Source: Microbacterium testaceum (GTDB taxonomy: Bacteria > Actinomycetota > Actinomycetes > Actinomycetales > Microbacteriaceae). Taken from it: 64,000 nt of DNA. The stretch spans positions 124,001 to 188,000 of the forward strand of contig NZ_JAJGNJ010000008.1 of assembly GCF_020781835.1 (NCBI RefSeq), in the 5' to 3' direction. Below are positions 27,942 to 34,794 of the stretch, piece after piece (position 1 is the first letter of the stretch; the number at the start of each line of letters is the position of its first letter). Both the position numbers and the translations under genes were made by a program. Below the pieces are notes generated by a model. The model was not told the DNA's origin. It made no database searches and worked only from the letters and a program-made list of their open reading frames with translations.

Positions 27942-28157
27942 GTGGAACCGCTGCTCATCGTCCTGCTCTTCGCCAACGCCGTCTTCAACGCCGTCGTGTG
28001 GCCCCGGTTCTACCCGCGGATCGCGAAGGACCCCCGCGCCCGGGATGCCGCCGGGAAGCCGACGCCGTTCCTCATCGTGCACACCGTGCTGATCGCGATC
28101 GCCCTCGTCCTGGCCCTCGCGTCGGTGGTCGCCGCCGTCGTGGCGCTCGTTTCCTGA
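27942..28157 (+). CDS. SCO4848-family small membrane protein
   Basis: The 71 residues form two membrane helices (LLIVLLFANAVFNAVVWP and PFLIVHTVLIAIALVLALAS) joined by a basic loop RIAKDPRARD, matching the actinobacterial SCO4848 family of unknown function. The GTG start is 6 nt after TAGGCT (27930-27935). A 6-bp hairpin (28156-28177) overlaps the stop codon. Confidence 0.8.
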   Translation: MEPLLIVLLFANAVFNAVVWPRFYPRIAKDPRARDAAGKPTPFLIVHTVLIAIALVLALASVVAAVVALVS

Positions 28158-28269
28158 GCCCTCCCGCGGACGGGCTCTGTAGAATAACGGTGCGGGTTCG
28201 CCCGCCGCACCTCGTGCATCTACCTACCGGACCGGCAAGGCGGCACCGCCCCCTGTCCCGGAGATCCCC

Positions 28270-29517
28270 ATGCACCACCCCGTTCCATCCGTCGCGTCCC
28301 GCTCGCTGATCCACCACACGGGGTTCTGGTTCTTCCCGGTCGCGTTCGTCGCCCGGCTGCCGTTCGCGATGATGACGGTCGGCGTCCTCGCGCTCGTGGT
28401 CGCCGTCCGCGGCTCCGTCGCGCTCGGTGGGCTCACGTCGGCCGCCGTCGGTATCGGGGTCGTGGTCGCGGGTCCGATCCTCGGTGACCTGGTTGACCGG
28501 TACGGACAGTCGCGCGTTCTCGTTCCCACGGGCCTGGCCAACGGCATCCTGCTCGCGCTCTTCCCGCTGGTCGTCGACTCGCCGCTCGGCGACGGATTCG
28601 TCCTCGCGGCCGCCGTCGCGATCGGCCTCACCGGTCCGCAGACGGCGGCGATGTCGCGCAGCCGCGTCATGGCGCTGATCGGCGACCGGATCGCGCCCGA
28701 CCGCCGCGAGCGCACGTTCTCGCGCGCGATGGCGTACGAATCCGCCGCCGACGAGACCGCATTCGTCATCGGACCGTTCGTCGTCGGGGTCCTCGCGGCC
28801 GTCCTCGCGCCGTGGGCGCCGATCGTCGCCGCGGCCGTCCTCAGCTTCGTCTTCGTCACGGCGTTCGCGCTGCACCCCACCGGACGGGTGGTGCCGGTCG
28901 CATCGGAGCGCGGCGCGATGGCTCCCGCGCGCGAGCTGCTCCGGCCGCGCCTCCTGGTGCTGGTCGTCGCGGTCGTGGGCGTCGGCGCGTTCTTCGGTTC
29001 GACCCTGACCTCGCTCACGGCGTTCATGGAGGCGCGCGGCGCCGCCGAGGCGGGGGCCCTGCTCTACGGCGTGATGGGCGTCGGGTCGGCGGTGCTCGCG
29101 TTGGCGGTGGCGGTGCTCCCCACGCGGTTCTCGCTGCGGTGGCGGCTCGTGACGTTCGCGAGCCTGCTGTTCGCCTCGGCCGGAGCGTACTCGGTCGGCG
29201 GTTCCGTGGTCACCGTGACGGCAGTGCTGTGCCTCATGGGCGTCGGCATCGGGCCGTCGCTCGTGACGCTGTTCAGCCTCGCGGGGCACCGTGCGCCGGT
29301 CGGGCGCACCGCCACCACGATGACGGTGCTCGCCTCGGCGCTGACGCTCGCGCAGGCGCTGTCGTCGGCGGTGACCGGCGCGATCGCCGAGCGCGTCTCG
29401 GTCGAGACGGCGATGCTGTTCCCCGCCGGGGCCGCGCTCATCGTGCTGGCCATGGCCGCGGTGAACCTCGCTCAGGCCCCCCGGCGGGACGCCGCCCGCC
29501 CGTCGTCGATCGGGTAG
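28270..29517 (+). CDS. MFS transporter
   Basis: Twelve-helix major facilitator protein of 415 residues, drug/metabolite efflux type by its general pattern: N-half helices from PVAFVARLPFAMMTVGVLAL, the loop GDLVDRYGQSRVLVPTG as a motif A remnant, and the C-half ending VETAMLFPAGAALIVLAMAA. A TAGAAT -10 (28180-28185) gives an 80-nt leader. The last 46 bp overlap the 3' end of the convergent YidC gene. Substrate unknown. Confidence 0.88.
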   Translation: MHHPVPSVASRSLIHHTGFWFFPVAFVARLPFAMMTVGVLALVVAVRGSVALGGLTSAAVGIGVVVAGPILGDLVDRYGQSRVLVPTGLANGILLALFPLVVDSPLGDGFVLAAAVAIGLTGPQTAAMSRSRVMALIGDRIAPDRRERTFSRAMAYESAADETAFVIGPFVVGVLAAVLAPWAPIVAAAVLSFVFVTAFALHPTGRVVPVASERGAMAPARELLRPRLLVLVVAVVGVGAFFGSTLTSLTAFMEARGAAEAGALLYGVMGVGSAVLALAVAVLPTRFSLRWRLVTFASLLFASAGAYSVGGSVVTVTAVLCLMGVGIGPSLVTLFSLAGHRAPVGRTATTMTVLASALTLAQALSSAVTGAIAERVSVETAMLFPAGAALIVLAMAAVNLAQAPRRDAARPSSIG

Positions 29518-30230
29518 AACCGCCGCAGGATCAGGCGTTGGGCGAAGGTCCACACCGTCGTGACAGCGAGATACAGGCCCGCGGCGAGGGGGACGAACAG
29601 CGCGACCACCGCGGTGGTGAACGGCAGTATCGCGGTCATCACGACCACGGACCGCGGCGTGGCCGGGTCGAACGGCGGACGGAGGAAGCGCCGCGTGAGT
29701 TCGCCGGCGCCGGCGATCACGGCGACGATGATCCCGACGAGCGCGAGGGTCATGGCATCCGCCGTCCCGCCCCCGACGGCGGTGAGGAGGCTCGTTCCGA
29801 GCGGTACTCCCGCGAGCTGCTGCGTGAGCAGTGCGTTGGCGTGGCCCGCCACCGTCGAGTGGAGGAACACGGCGTACAGCAGGCCGACGACGGGCGCCTG
29901 CGCGAGCACCGGGAGGCACCCCGCGAAGGGGGAGACTCCCGCGTCGCGGTAGAGCTGCATCGTCTCGCGCTGCAGGCGTTCGGGGTTCTTCCCCCAGCGT
30001 TCGCGCACCGCGCGCAGACGCGGGGCGAGGCGTGCGCGGTCGCGCTCCGCCCGTGCCTGCGACACCCCGACGGGGATGAGCGCGGCCCGGACGACCAGCG
30101 TGATGAGGACGACCGCCAGGGCGGCGGCGGCTCCCCCGGCGACGGGGGAGAGGAGGGCGGTGAGGGTCAGCAGACCCTGGGTGGTCAGGTCGAGCAGGGC
30201 CGCGAGCGGCGGCAGGGCGAAGAGGTCCAA
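29472..30230 (-). CDS. YidC/Oxa1-family membrane insertase (second paralogue)
   Basis: Membrane protein insertase of 252 residues. The Oxa1 core is clear: ALAVVLITLVVRAALIPVGV, a cytoplasmic charged hairpin (ARAERDRARLAPRLRAVRER), LQRETMQLYRDAGVSPFAGC, LPVLAQAPVVGLLYAVF and helices to the end. The conserved arginine of the hydrophilic groove fits LVVRAAL. The main actinobacterial yidC lies beside rnpA-rpmH near the origin, so this is probably an extra copy (inference). It forms a unit with the DUF6412 gene upstream. Confidence 0.88.
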   Translation of the reverse strand: MDLFALPPLAALLDLTTQGLLTLTALLSPVAGGAAAALAVVLITLVVRAALIPVGVSQARAERDRARLAPRLRAVRERWGKNPERLQRETMQLYRDAGVSPFAGCLPVLAQAPVVGLLYAVFLHSTVAGHANALLTQQLAGVPLGTSLLTAVGGGTADAMTLALVGIIVAVIAGAGELTRRFLRPPFDPATPRSVVVMTAILPFTTAVVALFVPLAAGLYLAVTTVWTFAQRLILRRFYPIDDGRAASRRGA

Positions 30231-30315
30231 GGAGGTATCCGTTCGTGGAAGCGATCAGGGCGCGATCGGCCACGAGGGGATGCCACACGGGCGCCGTCGA
30301 CGGCGCCGGGGCGTT

Positions 30316-30603
30316 CTACGCGGCCGGGGCTGCGCGTCCGGGAGCTCGCGGGCGCGGGTGGCCGGCGGCGTCGGGATCGCTCTGCGCGAGCGGAGCGGAG
30401 GGATCGATGGGGCGCGTCGGCCGCACGGGAGGGGCGCCGGCCAGGAGCCGGAACACCACGACGGCGACGGCGACGGTGAGCACGACCGCGGCGGCGAGCG
30501 CCAGGGCGAGGAGGGGTGCTGGAGAGGTGCCGCCGTCCGGGACGAGCGCGACGTCCGCGGCGACGAGCAGGAGGTTCAGGGCGGCGAGGAACGACGCGAT
30601 CAT
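30316..30603 (-). CDS. DUF6412-type small membrane protein
   Basis: The 95 residues have two helices (MIASFLAALNLLLVAADVAL and LLALALAAAVVLTVAVAVVVF) and a Pro/Arg-rich tail. It lies 85 bp upstream of the second YidC on the same strand, a pairing I associate with DUF6412 proteins in this family. Function unknown; it may be a substrate or helper of the insertase (speculation). Confidence 0.7.
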   Translation of the reverse strand: MIASFLAALNLLLVAADVALVPDGGTSPAPLLALALAAAVVLTVAVAVVVFRLLAGAPPVRPTRPIDPSAPLAQSDPDAAGHPRPRAPGRAAPAA

Positions 30604-30667
30604 CCCGTGCCCCCTCTCTCCGGTCCAGGCCTCACGCTACCAGGGCCCGGTGACTACGCTTTCGAGC

Positions 30668-31177
30668 ATGACGACTCTCGTGATCACCGTGGTGGGCGAC
30701 GACCGGGCGGGGCTCGTGGCCTCCCTCGCGGACATCGTCGAGGCGCACGGCGGCAACTGGGAGACGAGCGAGCTCGCCGAACTCGCCGGCGCCTTCGCCG
30801 GGATCGTGGAGGTGTCGGTGGCATCCGACCGGGCCGACGACCTGCGGACCGCGCTGGAGGCGGCGGCGGGTACCCTCCGGGTCACGGTGCACGGGCCGGC
30901 CCCGGTGTCGGCGACGACGGCACGCACCGTCGCGCTCACGGTGGTGGGGAACGATCGCCCGGGTATCGTGCGCGAGATCACGGGCGCGCTGAGCACTCGC
31001 GGCGCCAGCATCGAGCGGATGTCGACCCAGACCATGGATGCCGCGATGTCGGGCGGCCGCCTGTTCGAGGCGTCGGTCAACGCGACGCTCGCCGAGGGGG
31101 GCGGGCTCGACGAGATCGTGGAGGATCTTCAGGACCTCGCGGCCGAGATCCAGGTCGACGTCACGCTGATCGACTGA
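30668..31177 (+). CDS. Double ACT-domain protein (GcvR-like)
   Basis: The 169 residues hold two ACT domains: VITVVGDDRAGLVASLADIVEAHG (about 4-28) and LTVVGNDRPGIVREITGALSTRG (about 87-110). Related proteins such as GcvR sense amino acids and act through protein contacts; no DNA-binding or enzyme domain is present. TACGCT (30655-30660) ends 7 nt before the ATG, so it is probably leaderless. Its 3' end overlaps the DUF3054 gene by 17 bp. Confidence 0.88.
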   Translation: MTTLVITVVGDDRAGLVASLADIVEAHGGNWETSELAELAGAFAGIVEVSVASDRADDLRTALEAAAGTLRVTVHGPAPVSATTARTVALTVVGNDRPGIVREITGALSTRGASIERMSTQTMDAAMSGGRLFEASVNATLAEGGGLDEIVEDLQDLAAEIQVDVTLID

Positions 31178-31550
31178 CGCGGCGGCGGGCGAGGAGGGCG
31201 GCGATCCCGCGCCAGCCGACGAGGAAGAGCAGCAACGTGATTCCCGCCACCACGATGAACGCCGCCGCGACGCCCTGACCGCTCAGCGCGCGCAGCAGCA
31301 TCCCGACCACGAGCGTCACGGCCCACACCGGGAGTCCGGTCCGCGCCGGCGCCGCGGGACGTCGCCACGCCAGGCTCACAACCCACCCGAGCAGCAGCCC
31401 CGCGAGGAACGGCCACGCCGTCGTGGCGAGACCCGACCCGCCCGGGCCCAGGACGTCGCCGTCGTGCGTTGCCCGCCCGATCCCGGCGAAGACGACGACG
31501 AACACGACGTCGACGAGGAGGGCGAGGAGGGCGCGGCGGCGGATCGTCAC
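31161..31550 (-). CDS. DUF3054 membrane protein
   Basis: The 129 residues have four helices: LLALLVDVVFVVVFAGIGRA with the family-typical Asp and GR-x-H, WPFLAGLLLGWVVSLAWR, WAVTLVVGMLLRALSGQGVA and FIVVAGITLLLFLVGWRG. This is the DUF3054 pattern. Function unknown. It is divergent from the phosphoesterase gene by 38 bp. Confidence 0.83.
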   Translation of the reverse strand: MTIRRRALLALLVDVVFVVVFAGIGRATHDGDVLGPGGSGLATTAWPFLAGLLLGWVVSLAWRRPAAPARTGLPVWAVTLVVGMLLRALSGQGVAAAFIVVAGITLLLFLVGWRGIAALLARRRVSRSA

Positions 31551-31588
31551 CGCCCCATCCTCTCAAGTCAGCCGGTAGCGTGAGCCCG

Positions 31589-32092
31589 ATGACGACGCGC
31601 CTGCTCCTGATCGCGGACACGCACGTCCCGAAGCGGGCGCGGAGCCTTCCGGATGCCGTGCGTCGAGCGGCCTCCGGAGTCGATCTCGTCGTGCACGCCG
31701 GGGATTGGGTCACGGCGTCGGTGCTCGACGACCTCGGGGCCCTGGCCACGGTGCTGGGCGTGTGGGGGAACAACGACGGCGCGGACCTGCGGACGCGGCT
31801 ACCGGAGGTCGCGCGGGCCGAGGTCGAGGGCGTGCGCCTCGCGGTGGTTCACGAGACCGGTGCCGCCGCCGGCCGGGAGCGGAGGATGGATGCCGCCTTC
31901 CCCGAGACCGACGTGCTCGTCTTCGGTCACAGCCACATCCCGTGGGACACGGTCACCCCGGGCGGCCTCCGGCTGCTGAACCCGGGTTCGCCGACCGACC
32001 GTCGCCGCCAGCCGCATTGCACGATGATGGCGCTCGCTCTCGCTGACGGCGCCGTGCGCGACCTCGAGCTCCACGAGGTCCCGCGGGGCTGA
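31589..32092 (+). CDS. Metallophosphoesterase (YfcE/MJ0936-like)
   Basis: Small calcineurin-fold phosphodiesterase of 167 residues with the full motif series: LLIADTHVPKRAR, VVHAGDWV, VWGNNDGADL, LAVVHETG and VFGHSHIPWDT. TAGCGT (31576-31581) ends 7 nt before the ATG, indicating a leaderless message. A long hairpin follows the stop. Substrate unknown; homologues cleave cyclic or model phosphodiesters. Confidence 0.9.
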   Translation: MTTRLLLIADTHVPKRARSLPDAVRRAASGVDLVVHAGDWVTASVLDDLGALATVLGVWGNNDGADLRTRLPEVARAEVEGVRLAVVHETGAAAGRERRMDAAFPETDVLVFGHSHIPWDTVTPGGLRLLNPGSPTDRRRQPHCTMMALALADGAVRDLELHEVPRG

Positions 32093-32096
32093 ACGA

Positions 32097-32132
32097 CCGA
32101 TCGCCGTCCCGCGGAAGCGGAACGGCGATCGG
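32097..32132. terminator. Hairpin between phosphoesterase and desaturase genes
   Basis: A 16-bp stem with one mismatch (CCGATCGCCGTCCCGC, GGAA loop, GCGGAACGGCGATCGG) lies between two convergent genes, 5 nt after the phosphoesterase stop and 16 nt after the desaturase stop. Confidence 0.8.
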
Positions 32133-32147
32133 GGAGGCGGCGCGGGG

Positions 32148-33254
32148 TCAGACCCGGCGCGCCGCCGAAGTCATCGGGCACTCGAACGGGTCGCGGGCAG
32201 CCAACCCCACACGGTTCAAGTACGCGATGACGATGCCATACGACTGCAGGAGCGTCGTCTCGACGTACGGTACCTGCAGCGTGTCGCAGTGCTCGCGCAC
32301 GATCTCCCGCGCACGGCTGAGATGCGGCCGCGGCATGTTCGGGAACAGGTGGTGCTCGATCTGGTAGTTGAGCCCACCCATGAGCCAGGTCGCCCACCAC
32401 CCGCCGGAGATGTTGCGGGAGGTGCGCACCTGCTTGCTGAAGAAGTCGAGCTTCGCACCGGGGGCGATGACGGCCATGCCCTTGTGGTTGGGGGCGAAGG
32501 AGGCGCCCATGTACACGCCGAAGACGGCCAGCTGTACGCCGACGAATGCGAAGGCCATCCCGAGGGGGAGGAACACGAAGACCGGGGCCACGAAGAGGGC
32601 GAAGCGGAGGGCGAGCAGTCCGAGCTCGGTCCAGCGACCCTTCACCTCGCCTCGGGAGACGAGGTGGCGTACGGCGAGGGCATGGAGGTTCAGGCCCTCG
32701 AGGGTGAGCAGGGGGAAGAACAGCCAGCCCTGACGCAGCGTGATCCAGCGGCGCAGGCCACGGGCGGTCGCGGCATCCTCGTCGAGGAAGGAGATCGTGT
32801 CGATCTCGATGTCAGGATCCTTGCCGACACGGTTGGGGTTGGCGTGGTGACGGGTGTGCTTCGTCGCCCACCAGGACTGGCTCATGCCGACGATGCCGTT
32901 GCCGATCCACAGCGCCAGGCGGTCGTTCGCCTTTCCCGAGGCGAAGATCTGACGGTGGTTGGCCTCGTGGGCGAGGAAGGCGACCTGCGTGAACAGGATG
33001 CCGAGGGCCGCCGCGATCAGGAGCTGGAACCAGCTGTCGCCCAAAAGGACGAAGCCGGTGATCGCGCCGCCGAAGCCGAGCGCGACCGCGCCGGCGACGA
33101 GCGCGTAGAAGACGGGGGTGCGGGCCAGGAGCCCGCTTTCGCGAACGACCTGTGAGAGCTCGGTGTAGGCCTTGGCGATCGGGGGGAATTCGGCGGTGCC
33201 GGAATACGTCTGTCGGACGGGACCGAGTCGGGACTCGGCGATGGTGGAGGCGAT
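32148..33254 (-). CDS. Membrane fatty acid desaturase (apparent AUC start)
   Basis: Integral-membrane di-iron acyl desaturase. Histidine boxes are HEANH, HTRHH and QIEHHLFPNMPRPH, and the helices fit the family. From the only canonical start, a TTG at 33044, the product would be 298 residues and would lose the first helices. The frame stays open to 33320 and encodes family-like sequence there: GPVRQTYSGTAEF, PIAKAYTELSQVVRESGLL and FYALVAGAVALGFGGA. No ATG, GTG or TTG occurs in it. An ATC at 33254 sits 7 nt after AGGAG and gives a 368-residue protein starting (M)ASTIAESRLG, which I take as the real start. A sequencing error at that base (G to C) is the alternative. Regulation is unknown; the neighbouring cold-shock gene would suit membrane adaptation. 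Confidence 0.85.
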   Translation of the reverse strand: MASTIAESRLGPVRQTYSGTAEFPPIAKAYTELSQVVRESGLLARTPVFYALVAGAVALGFGGAITGFVLLGDSWFQLLIAAALGILFTQVAFLAHEANHRQIFASGKANDRLALWIGNGIVGMSQSWWATKHTRHHANPNRVGKDPDIEIDTISFLDEDAATARGLRRWITLRQGWLFFPLLTLEGLNLHALAVRHLVSRGEVKGRWTELGLLALRFALFVAPVFVFLPLGMAFAFVGVQLAVFGVYMGASFAPNHKGMAVIAPGAKLDFFSKQVRTSRNISGGWWATWLMGGLNYQIEHHLFPNMPRPHLSRAREIVREHCDTLQVPYVETTLLQSYGIVIAYLNRVGLAARDPFECPMTSAARRV

Positions 33255-33433
33255 GAAGATGCTCCTCGCGGTGATGACCGAAGTCGGGAACCGGAGCGAT
33301 TGCCCGGGCTGTGGCCCACACTACGTCGCCGCGTATGGGGCCGCCGGTATACGCCGGCACGCACGGCAGACTCACCGGAACCGGTCACCCCACGGACATC
33401 ACGAGGACGGCCCGTCATGGCCCCGTGAACGCG

Positions 33434-33476
33434 GCGAAGGCCGGGGCGCCGCCGCAGCGGCGCTCCCGGCCTTCGC
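33434..33476 (-). terminator. Hairpin terminator of cspA
   Basis: A stem GCGAAGGCCGGG/CCCGGCCTTCGC with an inner GCGCCGC/GCGGCGC hairpin lies 14 nt after the cspA stop on the minus strand and upstream of the desaturase. Confidence 0.75.
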
Positions 33477-33490
33477 TGAGGAGCGTGAGC

Positions 33491-33694
33491 TCAGAGGGGG
33501 CGGATGTTCGCCGCCTGCATGCCCTTGGGGCCCTGCTCGGCGTCGAATTCGACCTTCTGTGCTTCCTGCAGCTCCTTGAAGCCATTGCCCTGGATCGCGC
33601 TGAAGTGCGCGAACAGGTCGGCCGAGCCGTCGTCGGGTGCGATGAACCCGTAGCCCTTCTCGGAGTTGAACCATTTCACGGTGCCAGTGGCCAT
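33491..33694 (-). CDS. cspA: Cold shock protein (CspA family)
   Basis: A 67-residue single cold-shock domain that binds single-stranded RNA/DNA. Both RNA-binding motifs are present, [10 protein letters not shown] and DLFAHFSAI, and the start [14 protein letters not shown] is canonical. GGAAG lies 8 nt before the ATG. The reading frame is open upstream of the ATG for another 100 codons (next entry). A long leader is expected for csp genes. Confidence 0.93.
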   Translation of the reverse strand: MATGTVKWFNSEKGYGFIAPDDGSADLFAHFSAIQGNGFKELQEAQKVEFDAEQGPKGMQAANIRPL

Positions 33695-33994
33695 CGTGTT
33701 CTTCCTTTTTCTTTTCGGGCCGCAACTGCGACCGTGGGCGCCGCTCCGACGCATGCGGAGCGGACGGGGACGTCGCGCGACCGGAACGGTCGTGCGGACG
33801 CGGTGGGCGTCGACGGCGGCACGGGCCTCGTCGGCGGACTCATGGATGCCGAGGTCTTCGCCGCGCGGACCCTGGGCTTCGAAGCCCTCGGGAACGGCGC
33901 CGACGAAACCGGCATAGGACGACTCGGCCGTCGCGACGAAGACATCGCGATCGGCCTGTCGCCAGGACAGGGGCGGGGGGAGCAGGACAGACAC
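33491..33994 (-). CDS. Small conserved-looking domain open in frame into cspA (possible fusion)
   Basis: Starting at GTG 33994, with GGAAAG about 5 nt upstream, the frame runs without a stop through 100 codons into the cspA ATG, giving 167 residues. The first 65 or so ([45 protein letters not shown]) look like a genuine small globular protein of the kind seen as short hypothetical genes in Microbacteriaceae. The stretch before cspA is Arg/Pro-rich and looks non-coding. Either a longer fusion is made, or a small gene lost its stop and now reads into cspA. Unproven. Confidence 0.4.
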   Translation of the reverse strand: MSVLLPPPLSWRQADRDVFVATAESSYAGFVGAVPEGFEAQGPRGEDLGIHESADEARAAVDAHRVRTTVPVARRPRPLRMRRSGAHGRSCGPKRKRKNTMATGTVKWFNSEKGYGFIAPDDGSADLFAHFSAIQGNGFKELQEAQKVEFDAEQGPKGMQAANIRPL

Positions 33995-34393
33995 GCGAAC
34001 TTTCCGCGGCCCGACGACGACCGGGAGGTCGGTCCGAGCGGACCGCGCGGAGATGAGGAGGGAATCGCATCGATGAAGGCTCGGTGCCGCGCGCCCGGCA
34101 TCTCAACGATGAGGCGGACGTCGATGAAGCAAGTCCCAGAACGAATACTCCACGGTAGCACGGATGCGTCGTCAGGCCTAAGGGCTCTTTCCTGGCTGCA
34201 GGGCGGGGGTACGCGGGACGGATACGGGTTCGGGGCGCGCGGTTCGCGGTGGGGTGAGGAAGAGGTGGCGGCGCGGCTCGCGCGGGCTCGCGACGCCCGG
34301 AGATCGAGGCCGTGACGGCGAAGGTCGGCGCGGCGCGCCCGCCGGCACACGCGAAGACCGACCCGCGCGAGTGCCCGGGCCGGTCGTGCGGCG
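33995..34393. other. Intergenic region upstream of cspA
   Basis: No convincing gene on either strand in about 400 bp. The minus strand probably holds the cspA promoter and leader: TACCGT, a -10-like hexamer, lies near 34153-34158 on that strand, which would give a leader of about 450 nt. No terminator or repeat stands out. Confidence 0.4.
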
Positions 34394-34525
34394 TCAGCCG
34401 CCGGAGGGGTTGTCCACGGGGGCATCGTCGTCGTCGGTCCCGTCGGGGATGTCGGGAAGATCGGCCGTCTCGAGCTCGTCGGGCTGATCGGCGGTGTCGG
34501 GGGTGCTGTCCGGTGTGGAGGTCAT
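34394..34525 (-). CDS. Small acidic protein, 43 residues
   Basis: Possible short gene: the product is very acidic and Thr/Pro/Asp-rich (TADQPDELETADLPDIPDG, ending APVDNPSGG), without cysteines or membrane segments. Composition unlike random high-GC translation and an ATG with GGGTGG shortly upstream support it weakly. It is divergent from the DUF2256 gene. Function unknown. Confidence 0.45.
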   Translation of the reverse strand: MTSTPDSTPDTADQPDELETADLPDIPDGTDDDDAPVDNPSGG

Positions 34526-34638
34526 GGCATCCACCCGATCAGTGTCCTCCGATGCACGCACACCCCTTGCGCAAGCGCGTTCCGTGTGCGCGGCGCAAGC
34601 CCCCGATCCGCGGTGGGAGGCACTGGCACGATGACCAC

Positions 34639-34794
34639 ATGGCACGACCCGCACCCCGCACCAAACCGTGCGCCCACTGCGGCAGACCCTTCTCGGACCG
34701 CAAACGCTGGAGCGGGCGCGACCAGTGGGACGAGGTCCTCTACTGTTCCCGCGGATGCCGTGCCGACGCGGCGAAGCAACGGCGGCGCGCGTGA
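34639..34794 (+). CDS. DUF2256 zinc-ribbon protein
   Basis: The 51 residues show the DUF2256 pattern CAHCGRPFSDRKRW ... EVLYCSRGCRADA, with two CXXC-type pairs likely to bind zinc. Genes of this family are often found beside photolyase/cryptochrome genes of the FeS-BCP group. Here the stop overlaps the GTG of that gene (GTGA), so the two are translationally coupled. Confidence 0.85.
   Translation: MARPAPRTKPCAHCGRPFSDRKRWSGRDQWDEVLYCSRGCRADAAKQRRRA

Noticed and set aside
33044..33044. TTG as the start of the desaturase
   Set aside because: It removes a stretch of family-like N-terminal sequence and the first helices, and has no good Shine-Dalgarno; AUC 33254 fits better.
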